64,000 bases of DNA from Chloroflexota bacterium. GTDB taxonomy: Bacteria > Chloroflexota > UBA11872. The notes beneath the pieces are model-generated. The model was not told the DNA's origin, did not search any database, and saw only the letters and a list, made by a program, of their open reading frames with translations. Made by a program: the position numbers and the translations under genes. The stretch spans positions 124,001 to 188,000 of the forward strand of contig JAJDVX010000033.1 in NCBI GenBank assembly GCA_022825895.1. Reading direction: 5' to 3'. Shown here piece after piece: positions 44,582 to 53,005 of this stretch. The stretch's first letter is position 1. Every line of letters begins with the position of its first letter.

Positions 44582-44935
44582 CTACCCGAGCCAATGTTCG
44601 TGCTGGATCGCGATGCCTGAAATGAGCAAGGCGTCCAGCGCCGCCACCAGCCTTCCGGCCGTCCGGCGGCTGGCTCGTGGATAGGCCCGGTTGGTCGTGT
44701 AGATGATCGGCGGGTAGGCGCGGCCGGCCCGCATGGCGTCGGCCGCGAGGGGGAGATAGTCGACCACGTTCTCGGTCACGATCACCCGACCTTCCGCCTG
44801 CGCCGCAGCGAAGATCGCCTCGTCAGGCAATCCTCGCAGGTCGGGCCGTTCGGCCACCGCCACCACCGCATGGCCGCGGTCCCGCAGCGCCTCCGCAATT
44901 GCCGGCGCCCACATCTCGTCCAGCAGCAGCTTCAC
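44582..44935 (-). CDS. DUF5615 (PIN-like) toxin of a toxin-antitoxin pair
   Basis: 117 aa. MKLLLDEMWAPAIAEALRDRGHAVVAV, DEAIFAAAQAEGRVIVTENVVDYLPLA and IIYTTNRAYP give the pattern of DUF5615/Mut7-C-like PIN-fold proteins, with acidic residues Asp6, Glu and Asp in positions suited to bind metal. Members are predicted ribonuclease toxins. Its ATG overlaps the TGA of the upstream antitoxin (ATGA), typical for TA operons. Confidence 0.75.
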   Translation of the reverse strand: MKLLLDEMWAPAIAEALRDRGHAVVAVAERPDLRGLPDEAIFAAAQAEGRVIVTENVVDYLPLAADAMRAGRAYPPIIYTTNRAYPRASRRTAGRLVAALDALLISGIAIQHEHWLG

Positions 44936-45354
44936 CGGCCCAGCAGCGCCTGCTCCCGTCGCCAGCGGACCTCCGCTCGTTCAGCTTCTTCCTCGACTCG
45001 ATGTATCCAGTCGGCGACCTCGTCCGTGTAGTCGGCGTAGTAGCGCAGCGCGGCGCTTACCTGATCGGCCGTCAGTCCCGTCCGCTCGCCAATGCGGTCA
45101 AGACTGTCGGCATCGCCGCCATCCCCTCCGCGGATAGCTCCCACCACTTCCCAAACGTCCGGACCGCCAATCAACCCTGCCCGCCGCCCGCCGGGACCCG
45201 ATCGAAACACGATCCCGGGATGCTGCTCCATCCGCAGCCCTTCTTCCAGCAATTGCTTCGCGACCGCCGATCGCGACTGCCCGCTCCTCCGGCTCTGCGC
45301 CTCCAGCTGCTCGAACAAATCCTCCCCCACGCGCACCGAAAGATGCCGGCTCAT
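44932..45354 (-). CDS. RHH/DUF433-type antitoxin
   Basis: 140 aa. The N-terminus has RHLSVRVGEDLFEQLEAQSRRSGQSRSAVAKQLLEEGLRM, a ribbon-helix-helix DNA-binding domain. The rest (GLIGGPDVWEVVGAIRGGDGG ... LTADQVSAALRYYADYTDEVADWI) looks like the DUF433 winged-helix-like domain that typically partners DUF5615 toxins. It should neutralise the toxin and repress the operon; the palindrome at 45381 is a candidate site. Confidence 0.75.
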   Translation of the reverse strand: MSRHLSVRVGEDLFEQLEAQSRRSGQSRSAVAKQLLEEGLRMEQHPGIVFRSGPGGRRAGLIGGPDVWEVVGAIRGGDGGDADSLDRIGERTGLTADQVSAALRYYADYTDEVADWIHRVEEEAERAEVRWRREQALLGR

Positions 45355-45380
45355 CGCTTTAGTCGCCTTGCCCGTATGCC

Positions 45381-45393
45381 GTTGTCACACAAC
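45381..45393 (-). promoter_or_regulatory. Palindrome upstream of the first TA operon
   Basis: GTTGT-CAC-ACAAC, perfect 5-bp arms, 27 bp upstream of the antitoxin start. Candidate autoregulatory operator for the RHH antitoxin. Confidence 0.4.
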
Positions 45394-45762
45394 GTAACAC
45401 CGCGCTGGCGCACTATGAGGGCCAGACCGAACGGGTGCCTACGGCAATCTGCCTGCCCGCTATATTGACCCAGTGCGCAGGTACCGGCTCCCAAGTCGTG
45501 AGTCAGCCTGGAACCAATCTGATGATTCACCAATTAACCCGGCCGAAGACCTCCCGCAACGAACATAGCGGCGACCCGCGAGTTCATTCCTTGCATCCGC
45601 GATCCTCGTCGTTCAAGTGAACGCCCCACCCGCGTACACCTTTAGACTAAGTGGTAACATAGCCCCGCTTGTTACGCTGCTGTCATATTCGTCGTGTCAC
45701 CGCGACCCCGAACAAATTGAAATCGCAATTGACCGAAACTATTGGCTCGGAATCAGCCTAGA
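45394..45762. other. Intergenic region between the first TA locus and the CDF gene
   Basis: About 370 bp without a credible ORF. Less GC-rich than its surroundings towards the right end. It holds two inverted repeats: GTTCA-AG-TGAAC (45611-45622) and GTAACA-N10-TGTTAC (45654-45675). No convincing -35/-10 pair was found. Confidence 0.5.
45654..45675 (+). promoter_or_regulatory. Inverted repeat upstream of the CDF metal exporter
   Basis: GTAACA (45654-45659), 10-bp spacer, TGTTAC (45670-45675), about 90-110 bp before the gene. It resembles the spaced dyads bound by ArsR/SmtB or MerR-type metal regulators, but no regulator gene is adjacent. Confidence 0.3.
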
Positions 45763-46755
45763 GTGACGCCCGGACACGCTGGCAATGCCAGCCGCATTCA
45801 CGACGACGTTCACGATCACGACTATCGAGCCGCCGGCCGTCGTGTTCTGATACTTGTCTTGATTATGACGATCATCCATATGGCGCTCGAAATTGTTGGC
45901 GGTATCGTTTCAGGTAGTTTGGGTCTCTTGGCTCACGCTGGTCACGTCGTCATCGACGTTGTTGCCATCGGCCTGGCGCTCTTCGCCATGTGGATGGCCG
46001 AACGTCCAGCCACCATCACCCGCACCTTTGGCTACAAGCGTATCGAAGTGCTCGTGGTGATGTTCAATGCGCTTGCTCTGTGGGTACTTGCCAACTGGAT
46101 TATCTACGGGGCGTACCAGCGGCTTATCAGCCTGGAGCACGAGCACGAGTTGGAGGCCACGATAATGCTAGTCGTTGCCACTGCGGGGCTTCTCATGAAC
46201 CTAGTGGCCGTATGGGCACTCTACCGATCGGTGCAGGATAACATCAGCATTGAAGGCGTCTTTTGGCACATCGTGGTCGACCTCCTGGGATCTATTGGTG
46301 TGATTGTGGCTGGCGTCCTTACATTGCTGTTTGACTGGGATATAGCCGATCCTATTGCCGGGATAATCATCGCCGTATTCATCCTGGTCAGTTCCGGCCG
46401 TCTGGCCGTCATGGTGTTTCGCGTGCTGCTGGAAGGCGTGCCAAAACGTCTGGATATGTACCAGCTTTGCAGCGCACTGGAAGATGTTGACGGCGTAACA
46501 TTGATACACGACGTCCACGCCTGGACGATCACCTCCGGCTACGACGCCCTCACGGCGCACGTGCTCATCGACGCCGACTATCAGGGTGAATACGAGCCGC
46601 TGCTGCGCCGCCTGCGGCAAATCGCTTATGAGGAATTCGGCATTCACCACATCACGCTGCAGCTCGAGGCGTCAGCAGCCGACTGCACCGAAAACCACCA
46701 CGTCGACCACCTGGAAGCCAGAACACACGCCGAGGCGCGCCAGACAACTTCTTGA
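45763..46755 (+). CDS. Cation diffusion facilitator (CzcD-like metal exporter)
   Basis: 330 aa from a GTG at 45763 (a TTG at 45742 is also possible; neither has a Shine-Dalgarno site). A His/Asp-rich N-terminus (IHDDVHDHDY) and six membrane helices. The transport-site pairs are H-x3-D in helix 2 (GHVVIDVVAIGLALF) and H-x3-D in helix 5 (FWHIVVDLLGSIGVI), as in Zn-specific members. YKRIEVL is conserved. The residue before the first pair is His (LLAHAGH) where CzcD has Asp (LLADAGH). C-terminal cytoplasmic metal-sensing domain (VHAWTITSGYDALTAHVLID), His-rich end. Exports Zn or similar ions using protons. Confidence 0.9.
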   Translation: MTPGHAGNASRIHDDVHDHDYRAAGRRVLILVLIMTIIHMALEIVGGIVSGSLGLLAHAGHVVIDVVAIGLALFAMWMAERPATITRTFGYKRIEVLVVMFNALALWVLANWIIYGAYQRLISLEHEHELEATIMLVVATAGLLMNLVAVWALYRSVQDNISIEGVFWHIVVDLLGSIGVIVAGVLTLLFDWDIADPIAGIIIAVFILVSSGRLAVMVFRVLLEGVPKRLDMYQLCSALEDVDGVTLIHDVHAWTITSGYDALTAHVLIDADYQGEYEPLLRRLRQIAYEEFGIHHITLQLEASAADCTENHHVDHLEARTHAEARQTTS

Positions 46756-46912
46756 GCCCGGCCAACCGCCTCCGAGTTCGCGACGGGCGCCTGCTAGTGA
46801 CGATTGGCTCCGGGCCGTACACCGCCATGGAGTTGACTGGCGGCGCCCGATGACTCTCGGGCACCAGGACGCCTCTAGAATCGGCGCGCGCGCGAACGCA
46901 AGGATCTGCCCA

Positions 46913-48349
46913 ATGAAGTACAGGCTCGTGCTGCTGATCGCCATGGTCAGCCTCGCCTTCTCTTCCTTGCCCGCCCTCGCCCAGGACTGCACCTTCCAAC
47001 TGGGCTTTAGCACCCTCCACGACCTGATCCCTGACGTCGTCGGCGACTGCCTGGACAACGAGCAGCACAACCCGGCAACTGGAATCACCCGGCAAACCAC
47101 CACCAACGGCCAACTCACCTGGCGCAAAGCCGACAACTGGACCGCGTTTACCGACGGCCAGCGCACCTGGATCAACGGTCCGGAGGGGTTACAGCAGCGC
47201 CTGAATAGCGAGCAATTTCCCTGGGAAGCGGCGGTTACGCAGCGCCTGACGCTGGACCAGCTGCGCAACGCCCAATACCACCTGCCGCTTCTCGGCGACG
47301 AAAACACCCCCATCCAATTCACCGACGGCGCGGGCCAGATCGCCTTCGGCGAAGGGGCGACGGAGCGCGTCTCCGCGGGCATCGTCAACGACACCGTCGC
47401 CTTCGGAGACCTCAACGGCGACGGCTTCGCCGATGCCGCCGTCGTCGTCTTCATCTCCGGCGGCGGCAGCGGCACCTTCATCCACCTGGTCGCCGTCCTC
47501 GATCGAGACGGCCAGCCGGCGCAGGCCGACCTCGCATTCCTGGGCGACCGCGTGCCGGTACGCAGCCTGGCCATCGCCGGCGGCAATGTCGTGGCCGAGA
47601 CGGTTGTCCACCGCCCCAGCGACGGCCTCTGCTGCCCGACCCTGGAAATCACCCGCACATTCGGGCTCCAGGGCGACCAACTGGTCCCCCGCCAGGCGCT
47701 GGTCATCGAGTCTCCGCTACCTGGCGAGACGGTTGCGAACGGCGTCGAGGTTCGGGGCACAGCCAGCACCTTCCCGTCCGCCGAGAGCCTCGTCTACCTC
47801 GTCTACGACGCCCGCGGCGGCGTGATCGGCATGGGCAGCCTTCCAGTCGACGGATATGCCGATCAACCGGGAACCTTCGCCGCCCCGGTCGAGTTCATCG
47901 CGGGCGCGGATGGACCGGGCCACATCGAAATCGTCGACGTCGACCCTGATGACGGCTCAGCGCTGGCCCGAACCACCGTGACCGTGGTCCTGCAGGCCGC
48001 TCCCATAACCGACGGCCGAACCAGCCGCGAACCCACCCCCGAACTCATCCTGGAAGCGCCCCTCAGCGGCGCGACCGTCGGCCGCACGGTGGAGCTCCGC
48101 GGCCGCATCAGCGCCTTGCCCTTCGAAAAAAACCTCACCTACCGCATCTACACCCAGGCCGGCAGCGTCATCGACCAGAGTTGGATATCGGTGGAAGGCG
48201 ACTACGGCGGCCCGGGCACGTTCACTAAGTCGATCGACATTCCAGCCACAACCGCGCCCGGCCCCCTCCGCATTGAAGTCCGAGACGAGAGCGTCGTCGA
48301 CGGCGCCCTGATCGGCAGCACCTCGGTACAGGTGCACTTCACGGGCTGA
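46913..48349 (+). CDS. Secreted protein with two Gmad2-type Ig-like domains
   Basis: 478 aa from the ATG at 46913. Signal peptide MKYRLVLLIAMVSLAFSSLPALAQ. Residues about 55-100 have LTWRKADNWTAFTDGQRTW ... GLQQRLNSEQFPWE, a short module that I recall as frequent in secreted Chloroflexota proteins. The middle part has an FG-GAP-like GDLNGDGFADAAVVVF. The C-terminal half has two repeats starting IESPLPGETVANGVEVRGTA and LEAPLSGATVGRTVELRGRI, each with a GTF..(S/A)(V/I)(E/D) edge, matching the Gmad2 immunoglobulin-like domain. Likely a surface-binding protein. Confidence 0.65.
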   Translation: MKYRLVLLIAMVSLAFSSLPALAQDCTFQLGFSTLHDLIPDVVGDCLDNEQHNPATGITRQTTTNGQLTWRKADNWTAFTDGQRTWINGPEGLQQRLNSEQFPWEAAVTQRLTLDQLRNAQYHLPLLGDENTPIQFTDGAGQIAFGEGATERVSAGIVNDTVAFGDLNGDGFADAAVVVFISGGGSGTFIHLVAVLDRDGQPAQADLAFLGDRVPVRSLAIAGGNVVAETVVHRPSDGLCCPTLEITRTFGLQGDQLVPRQALVIESPLPGETVANGVEVRGTASTFPSAESLVYLVYDARGGVIGMGSLPVDGYADQPGTFAAPVEFIAGADGPGHIEIVDVDPDDGSALARTTVTVVLQAAPITDGRTSREPTPELILEAPLSGATVGRTVELRGRISALPFEKNLTYRIYTQAGSVIDQSWISVEGDYGGPGTFTKSIDIPATTAPGPLRIEVRDESVVDGALIGSTSVQVHFTG

Positions 48350-48355
48350 GCGGGG

Positions 48356-49033
48356 CTAGCTCCCGTCGGTCAGCGGGACCGTGCAGACGCGGCGGGTGAC
48401 GGCGCAGCAGAACCAAATCTGGTCGCTGTGCAGGGTCATGCCGTGGACTTCGGGGTCGGGCACGTCGATCGCGGCCCGGATTTCGCCGGTGGCCGGGTCG
48501 AGCTTATGGATCTGGCGCAGTCCCACGTCGGAGCACCAGACGTGGCCGTCGTCGACGAAGACGCCGTGAGGGCGGTGGCTGGGCGTGGGGATCGAGCGAT
48601 GTACCGACATGTCGCGCGGGTCAACCAGGAACAGTTGCTGGGCCGGCGGCACGGCCATCCACATGTGGCGATCGTCCACCCACTGCAGGCCGTGCGCGCC
48701 GGTGACCTGGGCGTTGGACGGATCGACGAAAGCCACGACGCCCTTGCCGGGGGTGTCGTAGTGGGCAACCGTCGTCCCGTCGCCGTTCAGCTTGAAGATG
48801 CGGGATCCGAAGGTTGACGAGACCCAGTGGTGCCCGCCGCCAATGGTGACGCCGCTGGCGTGGTTGGTCTCGGTGGGATGCCGCGCCAACACCGAACCGT
48901 CCGCGTAGTCCACCTTGTAGAGGTGACAGTCGTCCTGGTCGATGACCCAGAGGCCGTCTTCAGCCGCCTCCAGGCCGTTGGGCTGCGGGCCGGGGAACGT
49001 CCAGCGTTCGGTCACCTGCGTCATGCTCCGCAT
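48356..49033 (-). CDS. Propeller protein (Vgb/SMP-30-like)
   Basis: 225 aa (alternative start at 49024). Repeats such as GLEAAEDGLWVIDQDDCHLYKVDYADGSV, GGGHHWVSSTFGSRIFKLNGDG, GLQWVDDRHMWMAVPPAQQLFLVDPRDM and GVFVDDGHVWCSDVGLRQIHKLDPATG are about 45 residues long, as in virginiamycin B lyase-like or SMP-30-like propellers. No signal peptide, so probably cytoplasmic. Function unknown. Divergent from the phage region. Confidence 0.65.
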   Translation of the reverse strand: MRSMTQVTERWTFPGPQPNGLEAAEDGLWVIDQDDCHLYKVDYADGSVLARHPTETNHASGVTIGGGHHWVSSTFGSRIFKLNGDGTTVAHYDTPGKGVVAFVDPSNAQVTGAHGLQWVDDRHMWMAVPPAQQLFLVDPRDMSVHRSIPTPSHRPHGVFVDDGHVWCSDVGLRQIHKLDPATGEIRAAIDVPDPEVHGMTLHSDQIWFCCAVTRRVCTVPLTDGS

Positions 49034-49199
49034 CTTCTTTCAGGAAGCCCGACACTGGACCAGTGGGCGCAAGCCTAGCAACGAGCAGGCGGGCCCGACT
49101 CGAGCATTGACGACATCCCGAGCCGGTGAGAAAGTGGAGTTGCGGAGAGCACTTGGCACGTGCTCCGTGACCCCCCCAAGTCACTTCGTTGGCTGGGAT

Positions 49200-49223
49200 A
49201 GAGACCGCCTGCGGGCGGTCTCT
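49200..49223. terminator. Strong hairpin in the divergent gap
   Basis: AGAGACCGCC (49200-49209), TGCG loop, GGCGGTCTCT (49214-49223): a perfect 10-bp stem. There is no T-run. It lies between divergent genes, so it could insulate the phage promoter from upstream read-through or be a protein site. Confidence 0.45.
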
Positions 49224-49378
49224 GCCATGTTCAGGACAACGACGGAATCTGCCGAGATCACCGATTCGAGATTCCGGGAGCGGGCGGGAATGCCCCGGGG
49301 TCAGTCGACGTGAGCTCGCGGTCATAGGTACTCGCCAGCTCCGCTCCCAAGAGGTAATGCGGACCAACATCACCTGAG

Positions 49379-49407
49379 TTGCGAGCCGTACTCGCATAGA
49401 GTATAAT
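49379..49407 (+). promoter_or_regulatory. Promoter of the phage portal operon
   Basis: TTGCGA (49379-49384), 17-bp spacer, perfect TATAAT (49402-49407), predicted start near 49414, about 45 nt before the portal ATG. The -35 (TTGCGA) matches that of the capsid-side promoter at 60405 (TTGCGT). Confidence 0.65.
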
Positions 49408-49457
49408 CGCCTCAGCTTGCCAGCGATGTCCCGTTGGTCCGCGTAGTCGGACCTGGA

Positions 49458-51185
49458 ATGGGACCTATGCCAGAGTCAGACGCGCAACGCCCGCCGCCGA
49501 GCGAGGCGTACCTGCGCGAGCTTGAGGAACAACTGCTCGCCGAGTTTGGCGAGCGCAACGCCCGTATCGAACGCCTGCGCCGCCTGCGGCACATGGAACT
49601 GCCCGTGGACATCCCGCCGGCCTACCGAACCAGCGCCCGCGAGGTGCGCACGCCGCTCGCCCGCGAGCAGCTCAAGCGGGTCATCGGCAGCCTCACCGCC
49701 AACCGCCCGCTGGTGCACGTGCCGCCGGCCGAACCCACCGAGGCCGCCCGCGCCGGCGCCGACCTGCGCGCCCGCTGGACCAACGCCGCCCTGCGCCGCA
49801 TGGACAGCGAAGCCGCGCGCGACGTGTTTGGCATGTTGATCGACGCCATGGTGGCGGACGGCGCCGGGGTGCTGAAGCTGCTCTACGCGCCGGACCGCTG
49901 GGCGCGCTATCCACGGCGCTCCGCCCAACCCGACGAATCGGCGGAGAGCTTTTTGCGCCGCGCGGAGCACTTCAAGAAGTCCGCCCGTTTTCCGCTGGCC
50001 TGGCGGGACGTAGACGTGACCACCTTCTATCCGCTGGAAGGCGAGGACGGCCTGGAAGCCTGCCTTGAGATCGCCGAGCGCCCGCGCCACCTGGTGCAGC
50101 GGCGCTACGGCCTGATCACCGACAAGCGCAGCGGACGCCTGGTACCGCCCGGCGGCGACACCCGGGCCCTGGACACACCCGGCTCGCAGTCGGATGCGCC
50201 CAACACCACCCCGCGCGCCACCGCCCGCGTCGTCGAATACTGGGACGACGAATACTTCGCCTACCTGGTGGACGGCCACCTGGTCCGCCGCGGGCGGCAC
50301 GGCTACGGGGCCATCCCCTACGTCCACGCCTACGGCGACCAGACCCCCAGCCGCGATCCCGCCAAGGCCGGCGTCTCCATGCTGGCCTCCATGGAATACC
50401 TGGTCCCGCTGCTGGATCAGCTGCTGACCATGAAGCAGAACGCCCTGTTCCTCTACGCCTACCCCACCCCCAAGATCACCAACTTCTCGCCCATCGATCC
50501 CAGCCTCAGCAACGACGGCCGCCCGCGCGCGCTCGACTTTCGGCCCGGCGAAATCCTGCCGCTATACCAGGGCGAGGACCTCACCTTTCTGCAATGGCAG
50601 GGCACCCCGCCCGACCTGGACGAACTCATCGCCCAAACCCGCGCCATGATCGACCAGGCCGGCGCCCCCAGCGTGCTGTTCGGCGTCCCGCCCGACGGCA
50701 ACACCAGCGGCTACCTGCTCAACCAGCTCATCAACACCGCCAGGGTCTCGTTCCAGCAGGTTGCCCGGCACGCCGAGCAGGCGCTGGAACGCATCGTGCG
50801 CCTGATGTGGCGGCTGGTCGAAACCCGCATCGGCGAAACCGTCTTCGTGTTTGAGGCCGAGGACGACCACGGCTGGATTGGCCTGAGCCCGCAGGACATC
50901 GACGGCTACCACGCCGTCCGCGTGCGTCTCGACCCGCTCGGCCCAGCTGACGACGTCGCCCAGGGCACCCTCGCCGCCAGCCTCGTCGGCGCCCGCCTCG
51001 CCTCCCGCCGCTGGGCCATGCGCGAAAAGCTGGGCATCGAAGACGCCGAAGCCGTCGAAGACGAAATCCTCCTCGACGAACTCATCGACGCCCCCGAAAT
51101 CCGCTCCGCCATCGCCCGCGAAGCCCTCGGCCAGGCCGGATTACAGCCGTCTCCCGCAAAGGAGACGACAGATGTCCAAGCCTGA
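49458..51185 (+). CDS. Phage portal-like protein
   Basis: 575 aa (starts at 49434, 49458 or 49467 are all possible). An N-terminal helical part (RELEEQLLAEFGERNARIERLRRL), RTPLAREQLKRVIGSLTANRPLVHVPP, MLIDAMVADGAGVLKLLY, VVEYWDDEYFAYLVDGH, PYVHAYGDQTPSRDPAKAGVSMLASMEYLVPLLDQLLTMKQNALFLYAYPTP and a long helix near GNTSGYLLNQLINTARVSFQQVARHAEQALERIVRLMWRLVETR. This is the layout of dodecameric portal proteins that sit at the capsid vertex through which DNA is packaged. It is followed by the terminase. The family assignment is by pattern and context. Confidence 0.75.
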   Translation: MGPMPESDAQRPPPSEAYLRELEEQLLAEFGERNARIERLRRLRHMELPVDIPPAYRTSAREVRTPLAREQLKRVIGSLTANRPLVHVPPAEPTEAARAGADLRARWTNAALRRMDSEAARDVFGMLIDAMVADGAGVLKLLYAPDRWARYPRRSAQPDESAESFLRRAEHFKKSARFPLAWRDVDVTTFYPLEGEDGLEACLEIAERPRHLVQRRYGLITDKRSGRLVPPGGDTRALDTPGSQSDAPNTTPRATARVVEYWDDEYFAYLVDGHLVRRGRHGYGAIPYVHAYGDQTPSRDPAKAGVSMLASMEYLVPLLDQLLTMKQNALFLYAYPTPKITNFSPIDPSLSNDGRPRALDFRPGEILPLYQGEDLTFLQWQGTPPDLDELIAQTRAMIDQAGAPSVLFGVPPDGNTSGYLLNQLINTARVSFQQVARHAEQALERIVRLMWRLVETRIGETVFVFEAEDDHGWIGLSPQDIDGYHAVRVRLDPLGPADDVAQGTLAASLVGARLASRRWAMREKLGIEDAEAVEDEILLDELIDAPEIRSAIAREALGQAGLQPSPAKETTDVQA

Positions 51186-51489
51186 GTCATTGGATCGACC
51201 TGAGGCGATTCAACTGCGAGTTCAGCGACTCGTCCAGGAGCTGGTCCTTCGAATCCGGGCGCGTCGCCTGGAACATGGCGGCGCCACCGGGACCGCCGCG
51301 GCACGAGCCGGCGGGCACGCACTTGGAATGCTCCGTCGAGCAGAGGTTCAGCCTGTCGGTCTGTTCCGGCGGCCCGGGCAGCACGCGCTGTTGCGACGAA
51401 TGTCGGCGAGCGGCAGCGAGGGAATCGTCGGTGAAAGGGCGCGAGATCGAAACACGCGTCGAGGGAGGCGGACCCATGCCGGACGCTAG
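51172..51489 (+). CDS. Small phage ORF overlapping the portal end; status uncertain
   Basis: 105 aa with a strong AAAGGAG 6 bp before the ATG and a 14-bp overlap with the portal gene. The first 36 residues (SKPESLDRPEAIQLRVQRLVQELVLRIRARRLEHG) look helical and protein-like; the rest is Arg/Gly-rich and reads like a wrong frame. In the next frame from 51275 there is a Cys-rich stretch (HLECSVEQRF, VCSGGPGSTRCCDECRRAA) resembling a zinc ribbon and running in frame into the DUF5681-like gene. Either two small genes overlap or a frameshift split one. Confidence 0.35.
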   Translation: MSKPESLDRPEAIQLRVQRLVQELVLRIRARRLEHGGATGTAAARAGGHALGMLRRAEVQPVGLFRRPGQHALLRRMSASGSEGIVGERARDRNTRRGRRTHAGR

Positions 51490-51706
51490 CGGGGACGCGG
51501 GCAGCGGGTTGGCCGAGCGTCTGACTGCCGCCGCGAACGCGGAGTGCGAGTCGCTGTGCGAGACGATCATGACCAAGGCACGGGCCGGCGAGCGCTGGGC
51601 GGTGGAGTTGGTTGTGCGGAACGTGTTCGCGCGCCCTGTCGAGGGCGAGGACACGTTTCAGACGCTACTGGAAGAGTTACGTGAGCGCACGGCGCACGGC
51701 GCGTGA
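51476..51706 (+). CDS. DUF5681-like small protein beside terminase
   Basis: 76 aa from an ATG with GAGGGAGG upstream. AECESLCETIMTKARAGERWAVELVVRNVFARPVEG resembles the 'kA..GD..A..lvldR..P' pattern of DUF5681 proteins found next to large-terminase genes. It may act like a small terminase or adaptor, but no HTH is visible. It overlaps the terminase start (GTG 51681). Confidence 0.55.
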   Translation: MPDASGDAGSGLAERLTAAANAECESLCETIMTKARAGERWAVELVVRNVFARPVEGEDTFQTLLEELRERTAHGA

Positions 51707-52982
51707 TCTGCTGTGGGCGCGGGTGGGCTACCACCCGTCGGCGGCCCAACTCGCGGCGCACGACTGTCCGGCACGGATTCGCCTGATTGCCGGGGGCGAG
51801 CGGGCCGGCAAGAGTCTAAGCGCCGCCATGGAACTCTTCGGCCGGCTGGTGGAGGGGCGGCTTTATTGGCTGGTGGGTCCCGAGTACGACCTCTGCCGCC
51901 CGGAGTTCGAATACCTCCTGGACGCATATCGGCGGATTGACGCCGTGGCCTCGGTGCGGTTGCCGGGCAGCAGCCGGTGTGAACTGATCACGCGCACCGG
52001 GGCGCGTATTGTTACGCGAAGCGCGCGTGAGCCAGAACGGTTGGCAGGCGAGGCACCGGACGGGATCCTGGCATGTGAGGCCGCTCAGCTTCCGCCGTCC
52101 GTGTTTCTGCGCCTGCGGGGACGAATCGCGGAGCGGCGCGGCTGGTTGTGGCTGAGCGGAACTTTCGAAGGGTCGCGCGGCTGGTACGCGGACAGGTTTC
52201 GCGCCTGGCGGCCGGCCGCGCGCGAGGATGCGCGGTCCTTCTCGATCCCCTCGTGGGAGAACCGGGCGCTCTATCCGGGTGGGCGCCACGATCCCGAGAT
52301 CGCGGAATTGGAGGCACTGTTCCCTCCCGATCTCTTCATGGAGCGCTTTGGCGGCGTGCCGTGTCCGCCGGCGACGCTGGTCTTCCGGGAGTTCGATCCG
52401 CGCAAACACGTGCACGTCAACGCGCGGGGCAGCGACGCACCGGTGGAACTGGCGGTCGACCCGGGATACGCGGGCGCATATGCGGTGCTGGCTATTGAGC
52501 AACGTGGGTCCGAGGTAGCGGTCATCGACGAGGTGTATCTGCGGCGGAAGGTGGCGGGAGACGTGATTGCGGCCTGCCGCCAGCGACCCTGGTGGCCTCG
52601 AGTGCGTGGTGGAGTGATTGACGTGGCGGGCCGACAACACCATGCCGCACCTAGCCAGATAGAGGTTTGGGCCTCGCTGGCGGGCGTGCGGCTGCGCTCG
52701 CACTCGGTACCGCTGCGTTCGGGAATTGACCGTCTGCGGACGTTCCTGCGCGACCCGGCCAGTGGCGACACGCGCCTGATTGTGGCGCCCGAGTGCACGA
52801 ATCTGATCGAGGAGTTTGGGCTTTACCGCTACCACGAGGCGTCGGACCTCGAACCGATCTCCGAGATTCCGATCGATCGCGACAATCACGCCATCAAGGC
52901 ACTTACGTACTGGCTGTTCGACCGCTTCGGAGCCATCGAGCGGCCGCCGCGCCAGAGTATTCCGTTTCGGATTACGTGGTAG
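51681..52982 (+). CDS. terL: Phage terminase large subunit
   Basis: 433 aa from a GTG at 51681 with GGAAGAG upstream. The ATPase P-loop is GGERAGKS at residues 38-45 (Lys44), Walker B-like DGILACEAAQL at about 127-137, and WLSGTFEGSRGWYADRF is the coupling-type motif. The nuclease domain opens with VELAVDPGYAGAYAVLAIE at about 254 (first metal Asp), with GGVIDVAGRQHHA and RDNHAIKALTYWLFDRFG later (second and third acidic sites). It cuts and pumps DNA into the head. Slightly shorter than many TerL proteins (about 450-600 aa). Confidence 0.85.
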   Translation: MSARRTARDLLWARVGYHPSAAQLAAHDCPARIRLIAGGERAGKSLSAAMELFGRLVEGRLYWLVGPEYDLCRPEFEYLLDAYRRIDAVASVRLPGSSRCELITRTGARIVTRSAREPERLAGEAPDGILACEAAQLPPSVFLRLRGRIAERRGWLWLSGTFEGSRGWYADRFRAWRPAAREDARSFSIPSWENRALYPGGRHDPEIAELEALFPPDLFMERFGGVPCPPATLVFREFDPRKHVHVNARGSDAPVELAVDPGYAGAYAVLAIEQRGSEVAVIDEVYLRRKVAGDVIAACRQRPWWPRVRGGVIDVAGRQHHAAPSQIEVWASLAGVRLRSHSVPLRSGIDRLRTFLRDPASGDTRLIVAPECTNLIEEFGLYRYHEASDLEPISEIPIDRDNHAIKALTYWLFDRFGAIERPPRQSIPFRITW

Positions 52983-53005
52983 CGGAGATCAGGCCGAAGC
53001 GTGAG

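Larger units (their letters stand above)
49034..49457. other. Intergenic region ahead of the phage portal gene
   Basis: About 420 bp between divergent genes. It contains the inverted repeat GAGCAC-N7-GTGCTC (49147-49165), the 10-bp hairpin at 49200-49223 and the portal promoter at 49379-49407. No credible ORF. It may contain the left junction of the phage element, but no direct repeat or tRNA marks it. Confidence 0.5.

Noticed and set aside
46833-46881. Promoter TTGACT...TAGAAT before the Gmad2 gene
   Set aside because: The spacing between the hexamers is 37 bp, far too long for one promoter.
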